Assembly: GCA_023807065.1 (NCBI GenBank)
Contig: JAJJLU010003465.1
Location: forward strand, 43,860 to 107,859
Direction: 5' to 3'
Length of the DNA: 64,000 nt
Source of the DNA: Isotricha intestinalis
Taxonomy: Eukaryota > Ciliophora > Litostomatea > Vestibuliferida > Isotrichidae
Below, in pieces: positions 1 through 10,140 of this stretch. A model generated the notes under the pieces. It searched no databases, was not told the origin of the DNA, and was given only the letters and a program-made list of their open reading frames with translations. The translations under genes were made by a program, and so were the position numbers. Every line of letters starts with the position of its first letter. The stretch's first letter is position 1.

Positions 1-1
1 A

Positions 2-3000
2 TTTTCTTCTTTTTTTTCATCAAATGAAAATAATAGTAAAGGAAATTTACCTTTTATAGTATTAACAAATGATATTTTTATTATTCAAAATTTTAGTGGA
101 AATTGTATTCAATTATTTGGAAATAAATTTTCTAATTTAATTAATTCATGTGATATAACATCTTTTATTAAAGAATTTCATGAAGAATATTTAAGATTCT
201 CAGTTGAAAATGAAAATCACAGTTATGAAGAAAGATTAAAAATAAAAAGACATATTATAAAAATTAATTATCAACATCCTACTCAAATTACTTGGATAAA
301 AACTATTCAAAATGGTGAAGAAATAGAAAAAAGAAAAGAAATATTATTATTATCTGTTAAAGATTTAGTTTTTGAAGAAAAAATTAAAGGATATATTTTT
401 GAATTTGATAATATTAACTCTTTAAATAGTTCTTCAAGTAGTAGAAGTAATTCAACATTAAATAATAAAAAAATTCAATATAAAAAAAAAAATTCCGTTT
501 TTTCTAATTTTAATGATAATACTGAATCTTTTTTTAAAAAAAAAAAAAATATTAATGAAGAGAAATTTAATAATTTCATTGAACCTGATTTTCTTCCTAT
601 TATTCCCAATGAAAAAGGAATAGAATTTATACCAAAAGAAATTTCTTATAAATTAATTTTTAATAATGAAAATGAAAAAATCGATTATTTAAAAAATAAA
701 GCAATGAAAAAAGTAAATGAAAATAATATATATGAAAATTCTAAAAATAGTGAAGAAAACGTATCTAAATTATCAGATGATTATTCAAGTGATTATTTAA
801 GTGATTCTAATTCAGAAGAAGAAAATGAATTATATTTAAAAAAAGAGTTAAATAAAAGTAATAGAAGTGATAATGGAGATTATTATCATATTAATTTCCA
901 AAAAATAAATTATCAAATTTTTAACTTTCAAAATAATAGATTTGAAGATGTTACTTTTGAAAAAAAAAGTTTAGTTCAACAAATTTTAGATAAAGATACT
1001 ATTAATTCTCCAAAAAAAGATAATGAAGAGAATAATAATAATAATAATAATAATAATGGTATTATTCATAAAACAATATCTTATAATGATTATGATAAAG
1101 AAGAAAAAATGAAAAAAGAAAATTTATTTCAATTAATTTCTGATTCTCTTTTAAAAGTAGAAGTTCCAAATTGTATAATAAAATTAAAAATCATAAGTTT
1201 TATTATTTTTCTTATTATAATTTCCTATGGATTACTTTTTTTATTTTTAATAAAAAATTTATATCAATTATTAGATAAAAAATATATTAATATAAAACAA
1301 ACTTTTGATATTCAAACTGGAAGTGTTCATGGATTAAAATTAATAAGAGAAATAATTTTATTATCTTTTGAACAATATGATAATTTTTATATGGATAAAG
1401 AAGAATATAAAAAAAATTATACTCAAAGATTAATTAATTTATATTTATCAACAAATAATTTTATTTCTGATTTATCAATTAAAACTTCTGGTTTAAGTGA
1501 AAAAAATTTTAATATTATTTTTGAAACTATTTTACCAACTTATTTTATTAATGTTGATTATAATGTTGGAATATATAATTTAACTTTCATTTCTACTATT
1601 TCTAAATCTATTACTAGTTTATTTGCTATATCTGAATTAACAAATGAAGAACTTATTCCTTTAAATCTTAATGTTTTTTTTTATATGAAAAATACTTTAA
1701 ATGGTATTTTAATTGATATTGATTTATGCCAAAAAACTTATATTAATGAATTTAATGATGTTATTAAAAAGAGAAAAAAAAATTTAATTATTGTTTATAT
1801 TATTTCTTCTATTATTCTCTTATCTACTTTTTTTATTATTTATAATATTTTTATGGAAGTTCAATCTACTAAAAATTCTTATCTTGAAGTTTTCTTTGAA
1901 ATTAAAGGAAATGTTATTTTAACTTATTTAAGTAAATGTGAAATTTTTACTAAAAAAATTCAAAGTTTAAATGATAATGGATTTTTATTTGATGATGATA
2001 GTGAAAAATCAGAAATGAATAAAAATAAATTAAGAAAAGCAAATAATAATGATAATCAAATAAAAGGAAATGAATATAATAACTCCAATCAAAAAATATC
2101 TTTAATAACAACTACAATAAATATAATATTTTTCTCAATGCAAGTTTTAGTTGTTATTTATATATTAATAATATTATTAATATTATTTAATTTTATTCAA
2201 AATTTAAAACAATTTATAATGGTATATTCCTATGAATCAAAATTACAAACAAATACAATTTTATTATATATTTGTGTAAGAGAATATTTATTTGATTTTA
2301 ATACTTTAGTCTCAAATAATGAAATATATAAAATTATTGATTTTATATTTGAAAATCACATAAAAGCAAAAAAAGAGATTCAAAATGAAATAAGAAAATA
2401 TCAACATATATTTAGAAAAGATTATTCAGAATTTAGATATTCAGTTTTTCATTGTGATATATGTAATTATACTAATGATTTTTTTAATGAATTTTATCCT
2501 AATGATGATAATTATAATTGTTATTCTATTTTAGATGGAAGTGCTCAATTTGGTTTATCATTAATAATGTCAAATTTATTTGAAGAATTAAGAATAATGA
2601 AAGCTCAAATAGATAATTATGAAAAAATTTGGAAAGAAAATGATTTAACTTATAATTTAACTTTATTTGGAACTAAAAATTATATTTCAAGTAATAATTT
2701 CACAGATGAAAATACAAGATTATTATATAAAAAATATTCTCCTTTAACACTATTTAATATGAAAGAAATGAAAGAAATGGAAATGATAACTGAATATTTA
2801 TTAATTCCTATATTAGTTAAATTAAGAGAAAAATTAGATGAATCTGTTCAAGATTATTTTAATGATATTAAGATAATAACTTATTCTATGTGTATTATTA
2901 TTATTTTTTTTTTTACTTTATTATATTTTGTTTTGTGGACAAGTTATGTTGATAGTTTAAATGATATTATTTATCAAACTAAAAAAATGCTTGGTATTAT

Positions 3001-3091
3001 TCCTAAAGAGATTTTCATTTCTTTAAACTCTGTAAATAAACTTTTAAATATTAAAGCTGATAATAGAAGGAGAAATAATGATTATAAATAA
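2..3091 (+). CDS. TmcB-like PAS membrane protein, C-terminal part (5' end outside window)
   Basis: The reading frame is open from base 2 to the TAA at 3089-3091 (1029 residues in view), so the ATG at 704 is internal and the true start lies left of the window. The visible part begins in a PAS-like stretch (FIVLTNDIFIIQNFSGN), followed by Ser/Asn-rich and acidic linkers. The last 650 residues hold four hydrophobic segments (near nt 1190-1250, 1785-1855, 2100-2200 and 2880-2950). Two motifs are shared with the full-length paralogue at 10.1-15.9 kb: SYLEVFFEI near nt 1880 and KKMLGIIPKEIF near nt 2985. TmcB-like proteins (named after Dictyostelium tiny macrocysts B) form large families in ciliates. 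They are integral membrane proteins with a cytoplasmic PAS region, presumed sensory, with no established ligand. Membership is firm from the paralogy; function is inferred. Confidence 0.8.
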   Translation, partial: FSSFFSSNENNSKGNLPFIVLTNDIFIIQNFSGNCIQLFGNKFSNLINSCDITSFIKEFHEEYLRFSVENENHSYEERLKIKRHIIKINYQHPTQITWIKTIQNGEEIEKRKEILLLSVKDLVFEEKIKGYIFEFDNINSLNSSSSSRSNSTLNNKKIQYKKKNSVFSNFNDNTESFFKKKKNINEEKFNNFIEPDFLPIIPNEKGIEFIPKEISYKLIFNNENEKIDYLKNKAMKKVNENNIYENSKNSEENVSKLSDDYSSDYLSDSNSEEENELYLKKELNKSNRSDNGDYYHINFQKINYQIFNFQNNRFEDVTFEKKSLVQQILDKDTINSPKKDNEENNNNNNNNNGIIHKTISYNDYDKEEKMKKENLFQLISDSLLKVEVPNCIIKLKIISFIIFLIIISYGLLFLFLIKNLYQLLDKKYINIKQTFDIQTGSVHGLKLIREIILLSFEQYDNFYMDKEEYKKNYTQRLINLYLSTNNFISDLSIKTSGLSEKNFNIIFETILPTYFINVDYNVGIYNLTFISTISKSITSLFAISELTNEELIPLNLNVFFYMKNTLNGILIDIDLCQKTYINEFNDVIKKRKKNLIIVYIISSIILLSTFFIIYNIFMEVQSTKNSYLEVFFEIKGNVILTYLSKCEIFTKKIQSLNDNGFLFDDDSEKSEMNKNKLRKANNNDNQIKGNEYNNSNQKISLITTTINIIFFSMQVLVVIYILIILLILFNFIQNLKQFIMVYSYESKLQTNTILLYICVREYLFDFNTLVSNNEIYKIIDFIFENHIKAKKEIQNEIRKYQHIFRKDYSEFRYSVFHCDICNYTNDFFNEFYPNDDNYNCYSILDGSAQFGLSLIMSNLFEELRIMKAQIDNYEKIWKENDLTYNLTLFGTKNYISSNNFTDENTRLLYKKYSPLTLFNMKEMKEMEMITEYLLIPILVKLREKLDESVQDYFNDIKIITYSMCIIIIFFFTLLYFVLWTSYVDSLNDIIYQTKKMLGIIPKEIFISLNSVNKLLNIKADNRRRNNDYK

Positions 3092-3289
3092 TAATTTTTT
3101 ATTTTATTTTTTATAAATTTTCACTTTTTAATTGTTTTACATATGTGAAATATAATTTTTTTTAAATTTTTTGAATATTTTTAATTCAATTTAAAATAAT
3201 TATAACTATTGTTTTATAAATTGATTTTAAATTTATTGTATTTGAAAAAATTTAAAAATGTAAAAGAAGATTTTACGTTTAAATACATA

Positions 3290-4800
3290 AAAGATATTTT
3301 ATATTTAAAAATGGAATTATAAAAGAAGAAGAAATGGAAAAAAATCAATTAATAAATTAATAAAAAAAGAAAGAGTTATTATTTATCAAAATATAATGAA
3401 TATTTAATGTATAATTATCCGTATTATTGTATATAAATTAAATATCCTATAAAAGATTATCTTAATAAATAAGCAAAATCAGGAAAATATTATAAAAATT
3501 ATTTATCTTTTTTTGTAGAGCATTTTGTACAAACTTTTATTATAATAAAATTCTAGATAATTATTTTGATGAGAAAGCCAGCATATTTTTATAAAGAAAG
3601 TTTTGGTAAAAATATAAAAGATATAAAAAGAAAAAAAATTATTTAAATACTATAATACTTTTTGATGAAAAATCTAAAAAATAGAAAATCCAAAACAATA
3701 AACTTTAAATTTAAATACAATTAGTGAATTAAATAGTCAAAGATTATCAGAAGAAGATTTTTAACATCAAAAACTTTCAAAGAAGGAATTATGATATAAT
3801 TAATATAATGAATAAAAAGAAGAATAAAAAAATAAAAAAATAAAAAAATAATTATTCTCAAAGAAAAAATAAATTAGTTTTATTTACAATGAATAATAAA
3901 AATAAAGTTAATTCTAAAAGAGAAAAATATTTTATTGGAACAAAATATAATTCACTTAATAATCGATAAATTAAGTTTAAATAAATAAAAGAAATTAAAA
4001 CCAAGAAAAAATAATAATATAATGACTCATAAAAATTCTTTTAATTTAAATCCTTTATTCTATATTAAAAAAAAATTCTTTGGAAATATGTTATATTAAG
4101 AATAATATTAATAATTCAAATATTATTTTAGAATCTAAAAAAAGAAAATAATATATTCTAAAGAAAATTGTATTAAATCTTTTTCTTCAAAAGATAAAAA
4201 AATATAAATACAAATTCGAATATCAACTTATATTAATAATAGTTTAAATCTTCATAAATATAAATCAATAAAAAAAATAAAAGTGTTAATAATTATGAAA
4301 ATATTGTTTTTTAATATTCTTTGGAAAAAAAATCAATAGGAAATGTTATATCTGCAAGAATAAAAGAAGGTTATAAAAATCTAGAATCTCTTAGTATAAA
4401 TTTTATTTCAAATATTCCAAATAAAAAATAATATTATAATTAAAAAAGAAAAAAATTTTTAATTATAGTTTAAAAAAGTTCAAAAAAATAAAATCTATTC
4501 ATAATTCAAATTTAAATATTAAAGAAAGTAATAAAAGGAAAAAAAATTTTAGATTTAAAAGTAATAGATATTAATATTGAAAATATTAGAAATAATAATT
4601 CTTTTCAAAATAAAGAAGTATCTAATTCATTAAAAAAAGTAGAAATAAATATTATGAAAAAGGAAAAATTAATTATAATGAATTTGATAAATTGATAACA
4701 AAATTAAAAATAAAAATTAATAATCAAACTTTTATAAATATTAGATATAATACTAAAATAGGAAAAATACTATTTTTTCTATTAGGAATGATTCAATAAA
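3290..4800 (+). pseudogene. Decayed paralogue of the 50.2 kb gene
   Basis: This 2-kb gap between genes is not random. Near 3480-3520 it encodes KYYKNYLSFF. After a one-base frame change it gives CTNFYYNKILDNYFDEKA, and after another change FYKESFGKN near 3590-3610. These match, in order, DYYKNYLKFF, the following FSDFFSNNIIQ segment and the AKAEIYYNNNYGNK segment of the protein encoded at 50195-52063. Further on, scattered frames still look coding (for example KKSIGNVISARIKEGYKN near 4325-4380), but every frame carries many stops. I read it as a dead gene with an N-terminal conserved domain and a low-complexity tail. Ends are approximate. A TAA/TAG-as-glutamine code was considered and does not repair it, because frameshifts remain. 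Confidence 0.6.
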
Positions 4801-5079
4801 AAAAAAATTATGCTTTGGACCTATTATTTGTTAAAATATTTATTTAAATATAAGAAAATGAAAAATATTGTTTCTTTCTTTAATAAAAAAACTTTTATTT
4901 AAACATATATTATTATTAATGGTTTCCAAAAAGAAGAAACTCAATAACATTATTTTAATAATGTAATTACACACAGTTAAAAAAATAATTTAATTGATTC
5001 AAAGATTAACCCAATATAAAAAAAAGCCAAAAAACCTTATTTTAAAGTATAAAACAAAAAAAAAAAATTAAATTTAAAA

Positions 5080-6672
5080 ATGGTAGATTGGTTAACATTA
5101 ATAATGACAATAGTAATATCAATAACTTTAATAATAGCAAACATATATTTATTATTATATTATAGTCACCCAGATGACAAAGGAACTTTAACAGGATATT
5201 TTACAAAAGGAATAGCAATATTAGGATTAACATTAGCATGGGCACAAGTACTTCTTTTACCTTTAGATGTAAGTAATAATAGAGGAGATGGAAATGGAAT
5301 AAATATGAAAATATTTTGGATTATTATTTATGTTCTATCTTTCATATATATTATTATTATTTTCCCTATTGTAACTGCATTTTATGATAGTGATTTTGAA
5401 TTAACTTTCAATGAAAAATTAAAACATTCTTTTTGTTCTTTTTTAGTCACTTTCATTTCTTTCATTTTAATTTCTATTATTCTCCATTATACGGTTGGAA
5501 AAGCAAATATAAAATTAAATTACATAAATTGCCCAATATCAAATTATAAATATTCAAATATAGAAATAATAGGTAATAATGATTTATGTATTGAAAATAA
5601 AGGAAATATATCAATAAAAGTAAATTATATAATTACATGTTTAGCAATATTTTCCTTTATTTCTTGGTTTCTTTTTGCAATTTTTGGTGGAATTGGTTTA
5701 AGTGCCCTTCCTTTAGATTTTTTTAATGATTTTTGTACAAGACCTAAATCTATTCGCTCTGAAGATATAAGAAAAAGAAGAGAAGATTTAATTTATGATA
5801 TTGAAAAATTAAAATTATTAGGAGAAGAAATTAAAAAAATGGAAGAAAAAGGTATTGATAAAAAATTTTTTTTAAATAGTAAAAAAAGACAATATAATAG
5901 AAAAAAAAGAGAATTTATTGCTGGAAAATTATTAGTTGAACAAGAATTTTCTATTGTTAATGTTGCTAATGAAATTAGAATAAAAAATAATTGTTATGTT
6001 TTATTATATTATTTACTTATTCCTTTAGGAATTATTTCTTTGATTTTAACTATTTTATGGATAATACAATTTATTTGTTCTTATTTTTATATTAAAAATG
6101 GAAATCCTGGTTATCCCTTTTTATCTAATTTATTAATTTTTTTCCAAGATCATGATTGTGCTTTTATTTCTTTTTTCTTATTTGCTGTTTTAAATTTTTA
6201 TCTTTTATTATGTTTAATTAAAGGAAATATTAAATTTGGAGTTAGATTTTTTTGTTGTTGGTCAATTCATCCTATGAAAAAAGAAGGTACGTATATGAAT
6301 TCCTTTTTATTTAATATTACTTTAATTTTATTAGGTTCTATTTCTATCACTCAATTTTGTTCTTATAGTTTACCTGATTATATTGCTTTCACTGATATTG
6401 CTATTATATTTAATGTTCAAATTAAATATATGAAATTTTTTGGCTTTTTTTATAAAAACCATATTTTTGAATATGCTTTATTTGTTATTTTTGTTATTTC
6501 TTTAATTTATCTTCTTTTCAGACCCACTGATAGAGTTAATCCTAAAATTAATAACGAAGATCGACCTTATCAATATAAAGAAGAGAAAAATAAACTTAAT
6601 ATTAAACTTGATAAGAATAATGATTTAATTAGCAAAGATAAAACTATTAATTCATCAACTGACAATAAATAA
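5080..6672 (+). CDS. LMBR1-like multi-pass membrane protein
   Basis: A 530-residue protein with about nine hydrophobic segments. The N-terminal segment is followed by LPLDVSN (about residues 61-67), then a long membrane stretch and a short cytoplasmic motif FNEKLKHSF. This is the pattern of LMBR1/LMBD1 family proteins, lysosomal or plasma-membrane proteins implicated in cobalamin export and receptor trafficking in animals. A middle cytoplasmic loop (about residues 215-300) begins ALPLDFFNDFCTRPKSI and is a charged, probably coiled helix, also typical of the family. The C-terminus is a short charged tail. The start is the ATG at 5080 after an A-rich leader, and the stop is TAA. Family call is good; substrate and compartment are unknown. 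Confidence 0.78.
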   Translation: MVDWLTLIMTIVISITLIIANIYLLLYYSHPDDKGTLTGYFTKGIAILGLTLAWAQVLLLPLDVSNNRGDGNGINMKIFWIIIYVLSFIYIIIIFPIVTAFYDSDFELTFNEKLKHSFCSFLVTFISFILISIILHYTVGKANIKLNYINCPISNYKYSNIEIIGNNDLCIENKGNISIKVNYIITCLAIFSFISWFLFAIFGGIGLSALPLDFFNDFCTRPKSIRSEDIRKRREDLIYDIEKLKLLGEEIKKMEEKGIDKKFFLNSKKRQYNRKKREFIAGKLLVEQEFSIVNVANEIRIKNNCYVLLYYLLIPLGIISLILTILWIIQFICSYFYIKNGNPGYPFLSNLLIFFQDHDCAFISFFLFAVLNFYLLLCLIKGNIKFGVRFFCCWSIHPMKKEGTYMNSFLFNITLILLGSISITQFCSYSLPDYIAFTDIAIIFNVQIKYMKFFGFFYKNHIFEYALFVIFVISLIYLLFRPTDRVNPKINNEDRPYQYKEEKNKLNIKLDKNNDLISKDKTINSSTDNK

Positions 6673-7122
6673 ATGAAATAGATAAATAAAAAATAAAAAT
6701 AATATTTATAAATTTAAATATTTCATAATTTAAAAAAAATTAAAAACAAATAAATAATTAAATTCAAAGTTTAATAAGTTATAGAGAGAAAGTAGAATAG
6801 GATTTAGTTTAAAAAGAAATGAAGAAATGAATTTGATGAGAATGATAAACATGATTAAAATAGCATTTACACACAATATTAACTCTAAAAGAATCAATAA
6901 AACATCTTTAAATAGGTATGATTATATGAAGAAGAACAATAGATATAAATGATATTATTATATTTTTATATTTTTTTTGCGATTATTTAAGTTTTTTTAG
7001 GATTTTTATAATTAATTTTTTAAACGGAAAATAAATGTGAATTATAAGTTTGAAAAAAAATTAATTATAAAAATAATAGAAAATATAAATAAATAAAATA
7101 AATAATTATATAATAAATTTAT
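6673..7122. other. Intergenic, 450 bp, nothing recognised
   Basis: This is the convergent gap between the LMBR1-like gene and the coiled-coil gene. It is A+T-rich with short A and T runs and has no extended open frame or repeat. Presumably it holds both 3' ends. Confidence 0.5.
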
Positions 7123-8421
7123 TTATTTAAATTTTTTGGTTTTTTCATAATGTTTGATTATTTCTTCTGTTAATTGACGATATTTTTCATTTTGTTCTTT
7201 TTCTTTTTTAAGATTTTTTTTTAATCTTTCATTTTCATTTTTTAATTTATTAATAATTTCTTTTAAATTATTGATTTCATTTTTATAAGATTTAATTTCA
7301 TTTAATCTAAAATTATCAAAATTAGAATTTATATTTTGTTTACTTGAATTTCCGCTTTTTTTATTATTATTATTAATATTATTTTTTCTATTTGAACTTA
7401 TTGTTGAATTATAAACATTAAATCTTTGAGAAGATTTTGGTCTTTTTATATTATTTTTTTTACTCAAATTAATTTTTGAATTTACTTTTTTAATTTCATT
7501 CTTTTCATTATTATTATTTTTATCACTAAACTTTTCAAAATTAAATTTTTTTTTTTCTAATTTTTTAATTTTTTCATCAAGTGATTTATCTGAATTATCA
7601 AAAGAATCATCTTTTAATTTATTATTCACTTTTTTATATTTAAAACTATTTTCATTTGAGAGTTTTTTTTTATTTGAATCTTTTGATAAATCTTCAAATT
7701 TTAATTCTTCATCATTAAATTCAGTTTCTTTTCTATTTATTTTTAAATCATATAAATAATTATTTGAATCTTTATTCCTTTTTTTATTATTTTTTAAAAC
7801 TAAATTTTCTATTTCTTCACTATCACTTAAACTTTCTGTCATATCAATTACTTTAGAATTTATTCTTTTTTTAATATTTGATATATCTTCTATTTTTTCT
7901 TCATTAAAATTCCTTTTTGAATTTTCTTGATTATATATATTAATATTCTTTTTTTTATTATTTTTATTTTTATTTTTATTTTTGATTTGTTCATTAAAAT
8001 CTTCATTATTATATTCATTTAATTTTTTATTATTTAAATCACTTTTATCATATATTTCTTCATCATTTTTATCACTAAAATTACTATTTCTATAATTTAT
8101 ATTTCCTATTTCTTCATATTCATTATTATTATTATAATTAAAGTAATCTCTTTCTTCATTATAATTATTTTTATTTTGTTGTTGATATATTCTATTATTA
8201 AAAGAAAATTTTAATTCTTTTTCTTTTTCATCTTCTAATTTATTATTAATATTTAAATTTATATTTTTATTTTCAATTTCTTCTTTTTGAAATTGTTTTG
8301 ATTCTTTAGATGATAACATATCTTTTTTTAATTTTTTAATTGTATTTTGTAAATTTAATATTTGTTCTTTAATTGTTAAATTATCTCTTTCAAGTTTTTC
8401 TTCTATTTCATTTGTATTCAT
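7123..8421 (-). CDS. Lys/Asn-rich coiled-coil protein, function unknown
   Basis: A 432-residue, very hydrophilic protein. Residues 1-45 form a short coiled coil (EKLERDNLTIKEQILNLQNT). The centre is an Asn/Lys/Glu low-complexity region with many Ser-Asp clusters. Residues of about 375-430 form a second heptad-like coiled coil (NNLKEIINKLKNENERLKKN). No catalytic motif or membrane segment is seen. It starts at an ATG on the minus strand and ends at TAA; its neighbour on the same strand is the zinc-finger gene. It could be a cytoskeletal or basal-body structural protein, but the sequence shows only its architecture. It is likely a real gene because the frame stays open for 1.3 kb in DNA that otherwise meets a stop every few codons. 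Confidence 0.65.
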   Translation of the reverse strand: MNTNEIEEKLERDNLTIKEQILNLQNTIKKLKKDMLSSKESKQFQKEEIENKNINLNINNKLEDEKEKELKFSFNNRIYQQQNKNNYNEERDYFNYNNNNEYEEIGNINYRNSNFSDKNDEEIYDKSDLNNKKLNEYNNEDFNEQIKNKNKNKNNKKKNINIYNQENSKRNFNEEKIEDISNIKKRINSKVIDMTESLSDSEEIENLVLKNNKKRNKDSNNYLYDLKINRKETEFNDEELKFEDLSKDSNKKKLSNENSFKYKKVNNKLKDDSFDNSDKSLDEKIKKLEKKKFNFEKFSDKNNNNEKNEIKKVNSKINLSKKNNIKRPKSSQRFNVYNSTISSNRKNNINNNNKKSGNSSKQNINSNFDNFRLNEIKSYKNEINNLKEIINKLKNENERLKKNLKKEKEQNEKYRQLTEEIIKHYEKTKKFK

Positions 8422-8584
8422 TTATAAAATTTTTACTTAGAAAAAAAATTAATTAAATTTTGAAATGAATAATATATTAAACATTTAAATGTATATTCAA
8501 GAAGAAAATAATGAATATATTAAAATTATATTTATTATTTATTTCAAAGAAAGAATTATATACTTTTATACAAATTGTTTACAT

Positions 8585-9979
8585 TTATTTTTTACAAGAA
8601 TTTTTTCTTTTTATATTTCTATATTCTTTTTTATGTTCCAACAAGAATTTTTTAATTTCTTGTTTTCTATTATTTTTAAGTAATAATTCATAATCTTTAT
8701 TATATTTTATAAATAATTTTTTTCGAATTTTAAAAAGTCTTTTTCTAACTTCATTTCTTTCTTTTCTTATTTTAATTCTAATTTTATATTTTAAACTTTG
8801 ATTAGGATGAATTCTACTTATATGACCTCCTAATCCTTGTCCATTATAATATATTTTATTACAAAATTCACATTTAAATGTTTTTTTTCTTTTATTGTTG
8901 TTGAATTTTATATTATTTATTTTATTTATATTCATTTCTTCAATTCTAAATTTCTTACTTTTTCTTCCTTTTTTTTTCTCTATAAATATGTTTGTTATAT
9001 CATTACAACTTAATATTAATTTCTCTAAAATTTCACATTGTTCTTTATTTAATGATAATTTTTTTTTTCCTACATAATTTTTTTGAATTTGATATATTGT
9101 TTCTTTTATTTTATTATAATAATTTTTTATTATAATAATTGGATTTGTTTCATTTAAATTTTCTTCAATTAAAAATAAATCTAAAATATTATTTTTTTCT
9201 CTAAGAAATTTTTCTTTTAAAATAGGAGAAATATCTTCTGAAATTAAAGGAATTTTTAAATATTGATTATTATTTATTATTTTAAAATAATTTGTTTCAT
9301 TTAATAATCTAAATAAGATATCTATTTTTATTTCTTCTTCTGGAATATTTATAGCAGGAAAATTAATTAGGAATGTTTTATTTATTTGAATTTGATTTAA
9401 TTTTAAAGATATCAAAGTTTTATCTAATTTCTTAATTGCTTTCTTTCTTATTCTTAATTTTGTTTCTTCATTTCTTTTTTTTTTTTTATTTATAAATCTA
9501 TTTTTTTCTTCTTTTTTTTCAGATAAAATTAAATTTGGTTTCTCATTAATAAATAAAGTATTTTCATTATTTAATGTTTGATTATTTTCATTATTATTAT
9601 TTAAATTTAAATTTGGGAAAAGAAAAGAATTTAAATTATTAAAATTGTTTTTTTGATATTTAAAAAGCTCATCATTAAAAAAAAAAGTATTATTATCTAA
9701 AAGTAAATTTAAGTTATTTTTAAAAGGATTTGGAAATAAATTTATATTTGAATGAAATTCAAAATTATTGTTTGATTTTTTATTCGTCATGTTTTCATTT
9801 TTTGATATATATTCATTATAATTTGGTTCAATTTTAGTTTGAAAGAATAAAGGACTCATTTTAATAATTGGAGTGTTAGAAATAAAACTTTTATTATTAT
9901 AACTTATAGATTTATTTATAACTGATTGAATTATTTGATTTTGAATTCCTAAATCTTCTTTTTCAAAATCATATTTCAT
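8585..9979 (-). CDS. C2H2 zinc-finger protein (GQ-LGGH-SR-HP type)
   Basis: The first true ATG in frame is at 9979 (MKYDFEKEDLG), giving 464 residues; an upstream TTG adds only four. The first 200 residues are Asn/Phe-rich. From about residue 205 to 330 there is a more ordered helical region. The key domain sits at about residues 370-390: FKCEFCNKIYYNGQGLGG followed by HISRIHPNQS, with CxxC and HxxxxH zinc ligands. The GQ-LGGH-SR-HP signature is shared by C2H2 proteins of ciliates and resembles the plant QALGGH class, which bind DNA. A Lys/Arg-rich basic helix follows to the C-terminus and would suit DNA binding and nuclear localisation. Only one finger is present, so a transcription-factor role is probable rather than shown. 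Confidence 0.75.
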   Translation of the reverse strand: MKYDFEKEDLGIQNQIIQSVINKSISYNNKSFISNTPIIKMSPLFFQTKIEPNYNEYISKNENMTNKKSNNNFEFHSNINLFPNPFKNNLNLLLDNNTFFFNDELFKYQKNNFNNLNSFLFPNLNLNNNNENNQTLNNENTLFINEKPNLILSEKKEEKNRFINKKKKRNEETKLRIRKKAIKKLDKTLISLKLNQIQINKTFLINFPAINIPEEEIKIDILFRLLNETNYFKIINNNQYLKIPLISEDISPILKEKFLREKNNILDLFLIEENLNETNPIIIIKNYYNKIKETIYQIQKNYVGKKKLSLNKEQCEILEKLILSCNDITNIFIEKKKGRKSKKFRIEEMNINKINNIKFNNNKRKKTFKCEFCNKIYYNGQGLGGHISRIHPNQSLKYKIRIKIRKERNEVRKRLFKIRKKLFIKYNKDYELLLKNNRKQEIKKFLLEHKKEYRNIKRKNSCKK

Positions 9980-10140
9980 TTTTACAAACAAAATATTTTA
10001 TTGAGCTAAATAAAATTATTATATTATATTATGTAATAATTTAATACAAATATATAAATTATTATAAACTTTTGAGTGTTAATAAATTAATTTAAAAATA
10101 TATTTATAAATAATTTAAAAAATAATTATATATATATTAA

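Noticed and set aside
3290..4900. Possible ciliate code with TAA/TAG read as glutamine, because this stretch looks coding with many TAA
   Set aside because: All good genes use CAA for Gln and end at TAA or TAG, and the stretch needs frameshifts as well as stop read-through. A pseudogene explains it better.
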